From Austropuccinia psidii (lineage: Eukaryota > Basidiomycota > Pucciniomycetes > Pucciniales > Sphaerophragmiaceae): 64,000 nucleotides of DNA. The notes under the pieces were generated by a model. That model was not told where the DNA came from. It ran no database searches and saw only the letters and a list, made by a program, of their open reading frames with translations. This document shows, one piece after another, positions 21,697 to 34,820 of the stretch; the stretch's first letter is position 1, and every line of letters begins with the position of its first letter. The stretch is from NCBI GenBank assembly GCA_023105745.1, contig JALGQZ010000011.1, forward strand, positions 21,230,975 to 21,294,974, given 5' to 3'. The translations under genes and the position numbers were made by a program.

Positions 21697-24684
21697 ATGA
21701 ATTTACCCCACCCACCTGATTCAGATGTCTCATTTTATGAAATGTTTCATAGGGATTTTTCAAATACCACAGAATTGAATTCATCATTATCTTACCAAGA
21801 TGAGGCACCATCTCATTCATCCATGAATTCATTGTCCACCCCAAACCAAAGTACTGAACCCCATGAATGTTACGATATTTTTCACTACCTCAATTCTCCC
21901 AATATAGTCCCACCAGCTCCCATTACTCATAATCACATCTCTCCCTGCCCCCCACCAAGCAACATAAAGAGAAGCCCCTTTCAATTCAGTAGATCTTTTC
22001 TTCCCCACGTAATCTCATCCCCAACATTTTTTAATAATATATTTTTACAAAAATTTATTGGATATCACAAACAAACCAAACATGAGTTTATGTAACCCAA
22101 ACCCAAATACTCCACGAACCCTTTCACCCCCCTCATTCATAGAATTCAACATGAGTAACCCACCCACTCAAGTACAATCTATGTGACCAATTCTTTCTTC
22201 TGAGCTAACTCCCCTCTCCCATGAAGAAGTTTATCTCAATTACCACCGTATCAAGAAAATTCTCAATAATGCCCTTTTGGAAGCTGAAAAGAATCCTATA
22301 TCAATTGAGATTAAGGATAGTTTGAAAAAGGGCCTTACATTGATTTCTCAAAAAGAACATGGTAATGATTATTCTTCATGTCTGTCCTCAATTTTGTATT
22401 AATTTCATCTCCCTTCTTTTAGAATTGTCTTCATCACAAGCAATTGGTCTCATAGATGGCAATGTTGAAGTTATTGAGAGAGAAGTTCCTTCCATATGCT
22501 CATCCCAATCATCCTCTTTGGAGGATGTTGTTTCTGATGGAAATCACAAGAAAAAACAGAAAATTTAAAACAAACTACCACCAAATATTTGTAGGTTTAT
22601 GCAGCAAACTGTTACCTTTAATAATACTCAAGAGGTAGTTTCCATGAATATGTCTTCTACTACATCAACCCTTCATACAAATTCTACCCCCAAATGTTAT
22701 TGAAAACCCAATCAAATGACCTCCCATATCCTTTACCATCTACCATTTTCAAACCCCCTGTTCCCTCAACCATTCCACTTGAGACTCTCACCCCCCCAGT
22801 TATTACTGAGGAACAAATTCCCAACCCTTCCATACCTGAACATCCACCAAATGTCACCCCCAGAAGATTTTCACAATGTGAATCTCCTCATTTTAACAAT
22901 GACCACTCTTTGGAAGTACCAGCCAATAGCATCCCAAATTCTCCAGCTCAGGTTCATCCACTGACTCCAACAAATGAGATTATTCAAGAAGAATTACATG
23001 TTTCAATAGCAGAAAATAATAGTAGTCCAAATGTTCCTTTCCAAATCCCTTTGAATACAACCACTCCAATTAATTCCCCGACACCCCATGTTGTATCATC
23101 ACCAATGCAGATTAACCATGTACAAATCTCCCATACAGTATCTTCTCCTCATTTTGAAAATCCCAAAAACAATCTTCTGACTTCTCAATCAAATCCATCT
23201 ACACCATCTCATGCTCCAACTCCTGGAATTAGGGACCCATCTAATCATCTCTCTCATGTGGGCCCATCTCCACCCGTTTTGCATGAACCTCACCAAAATC
23301 CTCCAGAATAACAGCCTCTTGACTCCCCAATGATCAATCCTCTATTTTCACTGATGAATTTCAATCAAAATTTTATGAGCTTTTCAAAACATTCACCCAT
23401 GGACGCCCTACCCAGGCCAAATACTAAACCACATTTTAAGCAATTGACTCACTGGTTTCCTGGCACCACCAAAATTTGGGCTCCAAACAGCCTGAAAAGG
23501 GGAATTTCAATTTTAAACAGTGCTCTTCCCCATATAGCAAATGGATTGACGAGCTCTGTGATAATAGTTAGTTTAAAATTATACCACTCCAATGAACTCA
23601 TGCTGATAATAAATTTCTCCAGGTGCTTGATTTCTCAATGCCACTAAAGACGAATTTTACGTTACATCCTCAATCTTTAAGATTCCACTCTATGAACAAG
23701 TCACTGCACCTGAAATTCATATTTCACTACCATTTTCACCTTATCCCAGGATTCATAATGAAAAGCACCCTGAAACTCATTTTGTGCGTCATCTAATCTA
23801 TATGTTGCAGCCAAGATCATTCACCATCAATTCTTTGGCAAAAGTCATTGCAGCTTCAGTCTCAGCAACCATGGATGAATTTTTCATGCCAAAACCTCCT
23901 GTACCCCCTCAAGCGCAATTTGATGAGGTCAACATTTATCTGGACATGATTTCATACTTTGAAGGCCTCAAAAGACCCTCAATTCCACCAATAGAACTGA
24001 TTTCCATGGCACGTCAAAGTCCAAGTGGCTCAAAAAATGCTGAAGAATCATTCAATATTTCTTCCAACTGAGATCAACAGTTAAACATTTTTCAAGGCCT
24101 CATTTTAGATGTCATGATTTCTTATGTCATATTCAAAGCACAAGCCTCCCTCAACAATATTTCCCCTAGCCACACTGAACAATCTAAACATGTCAAAAAG
24201 AGAAAGGCCCTCCATTCTAATAACAAAATCTCTTCAGTAATAATTCACTCAGCTCCTCAATTGGTAACCTCTAATACTGACAATGATCTCCAAGTTGAAA
24301 CTGCCAAGAAGAAGTTGGTTGCATAACACAGCTGTCATAATTTCCTTCCTTTTGTTTACTATTTGATATTAGGTGCCAAGGGATTATTCACTGCACAAAA
24401 GGATCATCAGAATTTTTCAATTTCCAATGCCATGCTCATAATATTCTCTTTTCATCTTATTCACCAACATGTTAAGCCACCTCCACCCAAAGAGCCAGTT
24501 TGGAAAAATCTATCTTTTCATCTCAAATGCTTTTTTTCCTAAGGGTATGAAACCATTCACTGATGTCCAACTTGTTTGCCCACCTTCACGACATCAATTG
24601 GGTCAATATCTTAGAAGTTATTTTTTAAACCAATGGGAAGCACAAGCCACTGTGACATCACTCCTTCCAACCTCAAAACTCTGA
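21697..24684 (+). pseudogene. Unknown gene C: Pro/Ser/Thr-rich protein, broken
   Basis: No known family. An ATG at 21697 follows a TATA box. The N-terminal half is rich in Pro, Ser, Thr and Asn and probably disordered (22.7-23.3 kb). The C-terminal half looks folded, with FVRHLIYMLQPRSFTINSL, MDEFFMPKPPVPP and, in the last part, GMKPFTDVQLVCPPSRHQL. An intron at 22362-22422 (61 bp) keeps frame. Frameshifts near 22,080, 22,690, 23,400-23,780 and 24,520 and stops near 22,181, 22,566 and 24,071 break it. The gene is divergent from the transposase across the 165-bp array and may be an accessory gene of the same element. Confidence 0.55.
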
Positions 24685-26537
24685 TGCTTTACCTCCTGTT
24701 TCTAATTTACTTACACATGATATTTGAACCATTGTAATTAATTTCCTATTACAAGAAAAAGTTAAATCTTTTCTTGTTTTATATTTTCCATGCTTTTAAT
24801 TTTAGAATAGCTTTATTTTAAAACTCCCTTTTCATTTTCAATTGAAATCAACAAACCTTGTCTTTTCTAATGACCATACCATGCTGACTTGACATGCATT
24901 ATTGCCAATAATATAAGTCAATTTCATCATTATGTTTATTTACTTTGTAAGAAAAATTCTATTCCCATCTAATATTTCTTGATATTAAATCTGTACCCTT
25001 TTTTAAATTTCTTAAGCCACATTTGCCAACACCAAATCAACTTCCAAATCAACTCTGAACCAGTTTTTCCTACCCATTTATCTTTCTTTGTTTTTTTCTT
25101 GCTTATATCTTATTTTGTTTTTATTATATTTTCCTTTTTTTGCATTCCAAATGAATCTTTGTTTTTGATGAAATTGTAGTAATTCTGAAACTATATTTTT
25201 CATACAATCAATTCCTTAACAATTTCTTTCAACCCCAATACACATGTAAAAATTTTCTTCTAACATTTGTTTTCAATAAATCATTAGTATTTTCTCATTT
25301 TCAAACAGTTTTTTATTATTTTATTTTATTTAAGCTGTTCATCTATAATATCTAAATATTTTCACTTTTGTTTAAAAAAACTTAATTAAACTATTAGTAT
25401 GACTACTTTCAGTTTATAACAACTCAAATTTATCAATTTAGCATTTAACATAATCAATTCATTTATTTTTTAAATGAATAAATTTAATAAATTCACTTTC
25501 AATAATTTAAATGAATCCATTTTAATTTAATTTCAATTGCAATTATCAATTACATCAATTCATGAAATTTATTTTTCAAATAACCAAATCATTTTTTTTT
25601 TCAATTAATTAAATTCCATTTTCAATAGTTAAATTTCTTTTCCAATTTACATAAATTTGTTTCTCAATGAATCAACTTAATTAATTAATTGATTCATTGA
25701 GATTAATTAATTAATTGATTCATTGAAATTAATTAATTGAATTAATTAATTAATTAAATTGATTAATTGATTCATTGAAAGTAATTAATGAATTAAATTA
25801 ATGAATTGATTCATTGAAATTAATTAATTGATTCATTGAAAGTAATTAATGAATTAAATTAATTAATTGATTCATTGAAATGAATTAATTAATTAAATTG
25901 ATTAGTTTATTAATTGAAATTAATTAATTGATTCATTGAAATTAATTAATTAATTGATCCATTGAAATTGATTAATTAATTTAATTTGAATTTTAACTAA
26001 TGAATTGAGTTAATTGATTCAATTCCATTTCAAATTCATTAAATAAATTCATTCAATTCAATTACAAATCAAGTAAATTGATTAATTGGATTCTACTTAA
26101 TTTAATTAATCTGTCAAACTAACTATTTCAAATTCAATAATTCATACTTTCTCACTCAAGTTTCTTTTTGATTTCATTTAAAATTAGTTCAATTACTTGA
26201 ATGTTTTTTAATTTTTTTGGAAATGATTTTTCTATTTTAATTCTCAAACTCATCTATCAAATCTCATACTAACCGGAATCATAGCATTTTTTAATTCTCT
26301 ACTCTTAATTAATTTTTTTTCCAACTATCTAATGATTTCATCTATTACTATTTTATCAAATAATTAAATTAAATGATTTTGTTTTGAAAAAAACTGAATG
26401 TATGGGAGTACGTCAAAGAGTGGCTAAACTCATTGCAAAATGGGGCTAATGTTATTCAGTTATTTTTTTAAAAAAACATCTCTCTTAATTATTATTTTTA
26501 GTAATTTCCAACTGTTCAGTTTTTAATTTCCATTATC
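24685..26537. other. AT-rich gap with minisatellite
   Basis: No gene is seen. The sequence becomes extremely AT-rich and includes the minisatellite at 25,660-26,000. A short T-rich hydrophobic frame near 25.0-25.2 kb is judged a composition artefact. Confidence 0.6.
25660..26000. repeat. AT-rich minisatellite, TTGATTCATTGAA core
   Basis: A core TTGATTCATTGAAA embedded in runs of TTAA/AATT repeats about eight times with spacers of varied length, some copies forming longer units of about 60 bp. The core is partly self-complementary. Confidence 0.8.
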
Positions 26538-27675
26538 ATGCCTAGAAAGTTGAACCAAAAATCTTCCAGAATGCAAAATAGAAAGGCTATTATTTCTGAT
26601 TCTCAAAGATATCATCAAAACTCCCACCAAAAAGAAACAAAACAATTAGGTATTGATTCACAAATCCCTTATCTTAGAAAGTGCAAATTTATATATGATA
26701 ATTACTTCAATCCCATTCCTCTCAATTATAACTGTAGAAAAATTCAAAGACCTATCTTTTTAACTAAAGCTCCTATTTATAGAAAATATGTTCAAGAAAA
26801 CTATTTTTCTTTAGATTTTGGTTTTACAATTTTGAATGATGATCATCTTTCAGATTCTCCTTTTAAAATGTTTGCAATAGTACAATTTATACCTTTCACA
26901 AAGCTTAATAAATCTGAAAACAATGAAATTAATTGTTTATCTACCTTTTTATTTCAATAATTTTTTTTTAAATAAGCTCCAAGAATCAGGAAATAAAATT
27001 TCAGGCACTATGCATGCTATTGGATGGAGACCTCCTAGGCTTGGAGATTTCACTATTGGAAAATATATTAATTCCACTACTATTTCTAAAAACTCGGAAG
27101 CTTATAATACATTAACATTACAGCTTTCTAAAATTCAGACTATCCTCAAAAATTTGTTTCAAAAGTTTTCCTCAACACGTTTTCAAAATAATTGTAATCA
27201 AATGCAAGAATTTAACATTCCTAGTTTTGATGCATTAGATTTTGCTGATTTCAATTTCACTTCATTTGCCAATCAATTCAATTTTCCTTTTGATAATTTT
27301 TCCAATTTTTGTCATGTTGATAAAACTGATTGTTCTGACTATGCTTATTTTTGATCTATAACTATTTCAAAATTAGACGGTAGTTTGATTTTTTCTCATT
27401 TTTGTTTTGTTTTTCCTGACTACTCTACAAACATTAATCTAACTGGTAAAGAACAAGGCATAGTACAGATGGTTTGGAAAGCTAAAAATACAAGACACTT
27501 TAAATTATATCCTGAAGGTGGTAGAAGCAATTCCTTTACTTGATTATCTATGTGCTTGCAAATTTCACAAAAAGCTTATAATGTTTTTAAAAATTTACAC
27601 GAAGGACAGATTAAAAACTTTACTTTTGATAATCATTTTTCTATTATCAATTGACTTGCTTCTACCTCTAAATAG
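26538..27675 (+). pseudogene. Tet-like 2OG-Fe(II) oxygenase (TET/JBP-related), broken
   Basis: An ATG at 26538 opens a basic N-terminal region. The domain resembles the fungal Tet-like oxygenase family: SGTMHAIGWRPPRLGDF, then IPSFDALDF, then FANQFNF, followed by the iron-binding His-x-Asp in FCHVDKTDCSDYAYF. A distal His lies in KAKNTRHFKLYPEGG. The position where relatives carry the 2-oxoglutarate-binding Arg is a TGA in SFT-stop-LSM, as expected from CGA changed to TGA. A one-base frameshift lies near 26,955 and another stop at 27352-27354. TET/JBP enzymes oxidise methylated pyrimidines in DNA; substrate here is unknown. It lies in the same block as the transposase. Confidence 0.72.
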
Positions 27676-27740
27676 TACATTTTGTTATATTGTATTTTTT
27701 TTATAACCAATTTTAATTTCAATAATATACTAAATTCTTA

Positions 27741-28990
27741 ATTTTTTTAACCCTTATTTCCCTAATAAAACTAATCAATTACACACTTCAGTCATTTCTC
27801 AGTTTTGCCAATCTCATATTCATTCATCTAATCATTCTCCTCAACCAATCCTTCATTCAAAAAGTCCCATTCATCTCATTCACAATTTACAACATCATCA
27901 TAAACAACAACAAGTTTCATCACTATCAATTCAACAACAACACCTTCATCATCAAAAACCACCCCAACAATTATCACATCATCAATATCTTGAACAAAAT
28001 AAAATCATTGAAACTCAAACTCAATCACATTATTAATTTCAACCTCAATTATTACAATCTCAACCTCAAATGCTCAGAGATCGATAAACCTGCTATTCTT
28101 AGCATGAAATGTCATTATCATGCAATGTAACAGCGCCTATATTTAGTAGACTATCATAAATGTTGTTTAGATTCAAATATGATCATTCCAATCCATTCTC
28201 AATCATCCTCAAGACCCATTTCAGCTCAAGAATGAAATGAAAGTGCAACTTCCATTACAACCATTCTTGTGGCTTAATCTAAATTAGCTACTACAATGTA
28301 ACAAATTATTAGGAAACATACAGTCCTACACCTCAAACTCATCCTCATTCTTCTAATTCTCATTCAACCCTTGACCAATGCTTGCATTATCAAATCCTTC
28401 AATTAAAAGCTCAACAACATGGTTCAATACCCCAAAACTCATTATCACCAATCTCACCTTCAATCGTAAACCCCACAATCACAACATTCACTTCAACAAA
28501 AATGTACCCTTTCTCAACTATATATACATCCTTTACTATGATTTTTTAATTTAACTTAAACATTGATTTAATGTATTCATTTAAGCTTTCTTTTTTCTCG
28601 CACCAACAACAACAAAACCCTCTTACACCTCTCCTCTCTCATACTACTTCTACTGGATACCTCCTCAACAACAAGCTATGAAACTCCCTCAATATAATAC
28701 TGGTGAATTACTTGTTAGTAGCCCAATCTGACATACTTCTCAACCTTCAAATTCTAAAAATTATATTCCTAATTATTTTCAAACTCAACACATTCAATAA
28801 CAATATCATATTTAAGCTGCAAATCCTCAACAAAACACTGGAGTGGCTTGTCAAACTGCCTGTACATTTTCAGCTATTCAAACTTCCCTTGTTCTACTTA
28901 TTATACCTCATCTCCCAATCTAAGTAAAGCTAGTCCTTCAAATAATTCCCTTTATCAACAATTTCAACCTTAACAATCACACCTCTTTCA
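27741..28990 (+). pseudogene. Gln/His/Ser-rich protein remnant (gene E)
   Basis: A frame of about 100 codons from 27,741 to 28,036 is rich in Gln, His and Ser (NLQHHHKQQQVSSLSI, QQLSHHQYLEQN) and has no ATG of its own. Similar composition continues in changing frames to about 28,990 (SMKCHYHAM, WIPPQQQAMKLPQYN), interrupted by many stops. It looks like the low-complexity half of a regulatory protein that has decayed. Function cannot be told. It could also be the end of the Tet-like gene or an unrelated gene. Confidence 0.4.
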
Positions 28991-29034
28991 TCAGATTTTG
29001 GTCACCCTGGGGGCTGTATTTCCAAATTGGTGGT

Positions 29035-32000
29035 CCTTCATGTATATTAGCCAATGTCATTGGTAATTTTAGTTTTCCATCCTTTGCACTCAGGTTCACT
29101 TCTCAACTTAAACCAACTTATGTTTAGCCTGCTGAAGACCTTGCATTAGCAATAGTGTCAATATTTTTATGTAGGAATTTGAATATAAAAAGAGGCGCAT
29201 TGGAGAGGTTTCAGTTGCCAATGGCTCAATAGGAAGCTTGGTACTAACAGTTCTGTAAGTCTCCATCAATCTTTTTTTCCCCCTACATTATAGCCCTATT
29301 TCTATTTCAATTACCCTCTTCCAATTTATTTGACTGACAGAAGGACTGCACTTGGTGTATGTAACTTGATGAACATCATCTCTGTTGAAGTTGTCCTATC
29401 TTACTGACTTTTATTTAGAGTTGGCTGTCAAAGAAGCCATTGACAATACTTAATTACTGGCCATACAATCCAGCGAGGCCAAGTTGGACCCAGAAGATGA
29501 TGAAAGGTGTTTGCCCCCAACAACATTTTTAACAATCTTCAACTATGAGTCAAAAATATTCACATTTGCTATGAAGACAAAATCTCGGTCCTGGGCCAAC
29601 CTTTTCCCATTGGCCTCACCTTGGCTGATCTCTCTGCTGTTTCAACATATGCAAATTTTGCAAATCTTTTATTGTTAGATCAAAGGCTGGTGTCCATAAA
29701 TTGATAATGCTAGATTTACTAGCAATTTATTTCAAGCCTGATCCAACTTTCCTTTCTCATCTGGCTCCAGAACAATTTCCACAACATTTCACCAAGATGA
29801 AATCCCAATCCAAAAACTCTGATTCCAAAGCTAGCACCCTGCCTGATCATCAATATATCCTCAAGCCTGTCAGTGGAGAAGGACAATTATTCCTATGCAA
29901 GCATCCAACAAAAGATTTGGTGAAGAGTAACTATCAGCTTACTTTGAGTTAACTAGTGTTTTTAATTGATGCTGACCAATACTGAGACACTTTAGATCCG
30001 TTTCATTTTTACACCAGATGCCAAGAATTTCTTGGATTTTACCCAGGGGATCCATCTGTTACTGCAAACAAGGCATTACCATTGTGGTCATTTGTCATTT
30101 CTGTGACTAATCATGAGTTTCATCAATGAGCTTACAAGTGGATATGGGATTGTTTTTGGCAGCAAAGAGATGATTGAAAACTTTATATTAGCCTATTTCA
30201 AGTGGCCCAACTTGGCACAATTGCTCTAGATTTGGTTAGTATTTAATTTTTGTCTACTTTTACTTACCCTTTCAAAATATTTCTGCATTGACAGGCCAAA
30301 TTTATAACTTTGACTAGACTGAATATGGCAATTTAGAAAAAAGGCTTTATTTTGATCCCTTGCAAGGTCTGAAATGCACCAGTAGAGGATTACAGCAAAG
30401 CATGAGCAAACTACCTCCAATGACACAAAAAGCACCATTTGGCCAGGCTGGAGTTGATGTGGCAGCAAAGGACATTCTGATCAAGATATTAAAAAGGGTT
30501 TCTTTTAACCTTTGATCTGGCAAATTGTCCATCCCCTCCAACAATCGATCAGCGCATGCTATTATTCATTGGTTTTTGATGGATTTTCAGCCGATGCATT
30601 ACAGCAGACCATCAAGATGCGCATGATAGTGTTTATTTTGAACGACAATGGTGCCAGAATAGCAACACTTTTGTTGAATTCTGCCAATTTCTCTATCTTT
30701 TATAATGGCTCCAAAATGTGAGTTGAAGCTCAATTGGGGAACTGAACAGTACATGATGATACTGCTTAAACTCAGCATGCAAAATTTCGAATCCTAGTAG
30801 GAATAAAAGGCAATCATTTGGCCTACCTTCAATATGAGACCTTCAATTGGGACAGCTGCGTTATTTATCCTGGTTATGACTCAATGGTTTATTTGAGGTC
30901 TGGTAGTTTTCAATTTACCTTTGTTGAAGCCACATTTCATTGTATTTTGGTGTTTTTTTCAAAGTTTGCTCAAATGAAAGCTGTTATGGACACTGCAAGG
31001 CAAGCAGCACGCCAGCAAGCAAGTGGTTTCACACAAACCACCAGCAAGATACATTACAATGTTTTTATAAGAACTCCTATTATCATCTTTCCTCTCCACC
31101 AGGCAGTGACCAATTGTCTAATTGCGCATTTGGGGGAAACTTCTGCAGCAAATGCTTTTCTTAGTGATGAGAACAAATAGGTGACTAAGGCCAAGGCACT
31201 AATTCAAAATATCCATCTAACCTCTGAAATGCATCACGAAGGCCAATTGCAGACTCTGAAATTACTTTTTGATGTTTTCCTAGCTTCATTCAACAAAGAA
31301 CAGCAAAATCAAGACTCGGACTAAGGTTTAGACACTGATGTGAGTGTTATCTTTAAGTATCTCTGTTACCTCATTGCATATAACTTTCCTTTTCTTATAA
31401 GCTACATTACCACCTAGATTATGGCCCAAATGTTGGATGTGAATATTAATCTCACTCAGCCTCAGTATTTTGCTTTGATGTCGTTAGTGATGTCCTTGCC
31501 CAAAATTTTTGATTTCAGAGAATTGAAACAGGAATCACTTTTGCATACGTCGTCTCCCGGCCTTATACAAGTTACCGCTGCTAGTGCTACTACAGATTCA
31601 ATTGCTGAAATTGCTCCTGTGGCTAAGATGGCTGATGGAGAAGTTGTGTCTTTGTGGACTACTAATAAGCTTGCATTTACAATAAAAAATGCTACTGTGG
31701 AGTTGTTTGATGCAACAATTGCAGTGACTGAGACTACGCAAAATGATAGCATAGCCAAATTTGCCTTCAGAGGCATTTGAGTTAATTGGAAATTTCAATC
31801 TTATTGGTTATGGAATCATAAATTTGTTTGAAAGTGTTTTAGACCATCAACATGTGCACATGGGAAACTTTCAAGTTTCAAGCGATAATTCTGACGGCAG
31901 AACATGATGGTGATCAGCTAATTCTCAGCTGCAATCAATTGGCGGTGAGCTCAAATGTGATACTTGAGCTTAATTCACCCAAAGTTATTCTTTCAATGGA

Positions 32001-32175
32001 TTGCCTTTTTGCCATCAGCAACTTCTTTACTCAATCCCACTCTCAATCCTCTGATTTGCAATGGATTTGTGTTTCTCATCAAAATGATTCCAAATCAACA
32101 TCGCAGGATGATCAACTGGCATCTAATTTTTCATATTTCATTGACATCATTAAAACGTTGCTACTGTTTCTGTAA
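29035..32175 (+). pseudogene. VPS13: VPS13 N-terminal fragment, broken
   Basis: VPS13 is a very large lipid-transfer protein at membrane contact sites. The piece follows its N-terminal order: LRNLNIKRGALERFQLP-like start, IGSLVLTVL, KNIHICYED, PIGLTLADLSAVST, DHQYILKPVSGEGQLFLCK, YKWIWDCFW, then YPGYDSMVYLRSGSFQFTF, FFSKFAQMKAVMDTA, VNINLTQPQYFALM and ELNSPKVILSMDCLFAISNF. Introns are still in place (29255-29340, 29361-29418, 30235-30294 and about 31342-31402), so this is a DNA-level copy, not a retrocopy. Many stops and frameshifts are present, and the remaining two thirds of a normal VPS13 are missing after 32.18 kb. Either a dead gene copy or a fragment carried by a transposon. Confidence 0.82.
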
Positions 32176-32983
32176 TTAAATGAATAATAATTCAAAGTTC
32201 AAAGTCTTCTCAATAAATATTTATTATAAGCTGTATATTAGTTTATCTATCATCTATAAATAAAAATATATTAGGAAATATAATGTTTCAATATAAAATT
32301 GAGATTAAAGGATTTGAATTTTTGATGTTCATTTAATAATTAAACTAATTAAGTTTGATTACAAAGATTTTATAGGTTTTTTCCATAAAAAGGATGAGAA
32401 GAAATTGATCAAAATTAATAATGTGATGGTATTTAATAATATAATACAAAAAAACTACCAAGCCTTGTTTTTTAATTTTGAATTGATTTCTTTTACAAAA
32501 AAATAATTTTCATTTTATAATGAAATCACATAAAGATTTAGTTTTCCAAATTATTATTGATACTAATAATAATTCCAATTTTAAGAAGAATGTTTTATTA
32601 TTAAACAAGTATCTTAGAATTAAAATATTTTAATAAGATTCATAAAAATAATATCTTTAAAAATAATGGTATTTCAATAGTAAGGTTATTTATTGATAGT
32701 GAATTGTTTTGGTGATATGTTGAATATAGTTTCATGAAGTGATAATAAATAACAGCTTTGTCAATAATGAGCCTGGCTACTGATTTTTTTTGTATCATCC
32801 TAGAATGTTTTAGTTTAGAAGGCATGGATTTCTCTTTGATATAAAATTCTGAGTGGTAATTGTTGGGGGGGAATGAAGGACAAGGGACCTATTTTAATAT
32901 CTTTTTGGCCCCCATTGAGACCTTAAAAAGAAAATCTCTTTGAAATATTCAGTTACTGACCCATTCAATTAGTTGAGAACTTT
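32176..32983. other. AT-rich gap
   Basis: No gene, repeat partner or motif recognised up to the target-site repeat of the solo LTR. Confidence 0.6.
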
Positions 32984-32988
32984 GTCTT

Positions 32989-34815
32989 TGTAAGGTGTGG
33001 ATATGAAACTTTGATTAAAAGTCAAGTACTTTTCCTGTCCTCAAAATTTGTATAAGGTAAAAATCAATTAAAAATAGTAAGAAATATTATTTTTAAGAGA
33101 AAACACGCCAATTTTATTGTTTATAACTTGATTAGTATAAAACAATGATACTATAAAGATTTATTATTTTACCAAAAATAAAAATTTATCCAAAAAATAC
33201 TTTACAAGAGATATTTTAAGGCTACAAAGGAAATTTCTTCAAGAGCAATTTCAATTGGAAGTAATTAAGCAAGAAACTGCAGGCATTGAATCAAAGGACA
33301 AAGTCTTCAAAAAGAATATTAAAGAGAAAACACGCCCAAAAGTGACCAGAGTGAATTTGGAAACAAAGTGACAAAGTTAACAGTGATGAAAGATGCTTTA
33401 ATTCACTTTTAGGGTGGTTCAGGGGTGAAAATGATTATAAGAGTTACAAACAATGATTATAATGATTTTTTCACGTGGTTAAAAGTTTTAAAATGATTTA
33501 AGAAAGGTGGTTGGAATCCTTTATTGATTGGTTTAACAGTGTTTAAACTAATTATAAAAGGAAAAGATTCTAACATGAAGAGAAAAGTGGGGCAAAGAAG
33601 AAATTCTTTTATAGCCATAAATTTTCTTACTCCAAAAGTAAAATTTACTCTTGTCAGTCGTGAAAAACAGTCTGACAACAGAAAAGCCAATTATGGCATC
33701 ATTGAACCCTGGTTTAGACCAAAAAAGGGCTGGTTTAAGCCATTTTTAGCCATTTTAGACCCTTAAATCAGCCATTACTATAGCAATACCTGGTCTAGAG
33801 CCTTCAAAACACGTCAGAATGTGTGTAAGAGACGTAGAAGCCAGCTAATACTGTTTTTACTATGATTATTTTTTCTTAAGGGTAGTTTTACCCTCTTGGC
33901 AACAGCTAAAACTACCCCAGTCGGTATCAAAACCTCATCATCAATTGAGTCCACAGACCCTGTAACTCAATTCCAGGCCAAAAGTGATGAACCTTTGCAT
34001 GAATCTTGACACAACACGCCTGTCAGCAAGGATTTTGGGGGTCTAGCTCCCCCTTAGAGCTGGAGTTCCTTTCCCCCCCAAATTTAATCTTCCCAATTTA
34101 TTTTTCCTTTAATTCCTCATCATGTATTATACTTATAATTTACATATTTAATTCAATTGAGTTGTACAGTTCAATACAGTAATAATTGATACCTCATATG
34201 TAAATCAAAGTTCACTTATGTAATACACGCGCACATTTTGACATTTCAGTTGAATTCAATTGGAAATACTTTGATTCGGCATAACTTCTAAAATATACAC
34301 AACACCTCAATTGTAACACAAATTTTGGTGATTAACACTATATTTGATGTGAATCAAATTAAAGTTTTGAGGATTTTCAATTTTCATATAGAAAATACTA
34401 AAAACTTAATTTAAGCTTATTTAGAGTTGAGTTACAAAATTTTCACTCAGAGGTGACCCCACTTGATTTTTTATGAGGAATCCAATGGTTAAATAATTTT
34501 TATATGTTTATTTATTGAATAAAAAGTTATAGTAATTTTTACTTAACTTTTTTCCAAATTTATTTATTTTTTTACAATTTTGTTAAAAATTCATTTTTAC
34601 TTAATTTTTTCAAGTATAAATGTAATTTTATGATTTCAAAATTTAATGTAATTTTATTTTCAAATTTTGATTAAAATTTTAATTTTGAATGTAATTTTAT
34701 ATTTATATTTTGATTTTCATTTTAATAATATAAATAAATTTATTTTATTTATATTTACATGTTAATTTTGTATTTGTGGTCTTTTGGGTATATGAAATTA
34801 CCTCTAAGGCTCACA
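32989..34815 (-). mobile_element. Solo LTR of the Gypsy2 family
   Basis: It is the reverse complement of the Gypsy2 LTR along its full length, 1827 bp, with ends TGTGAGCC and TTACA. A perfect 5-bp target repeat GTCTT flanks it (32984-32988 and 34816-34820). No internal region is left, so the element was reduced to one LTR by recombination between its two LTRs. The paired TGAGTCA motif seen in the Gypsy2 LTRs is worn in this copy (about 33,942-33,972). Confidence 0.93.
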
Positions 34816-34820
34816 GTCTT

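Noticed and set aside
24979..25179. Hydrophobic frame in the AT-rich gap as a membrane protein
   Set aside because: Phe/Leu/Ile-rich translation is what T-rich DNA gives by chance; no start context or conservation visible.
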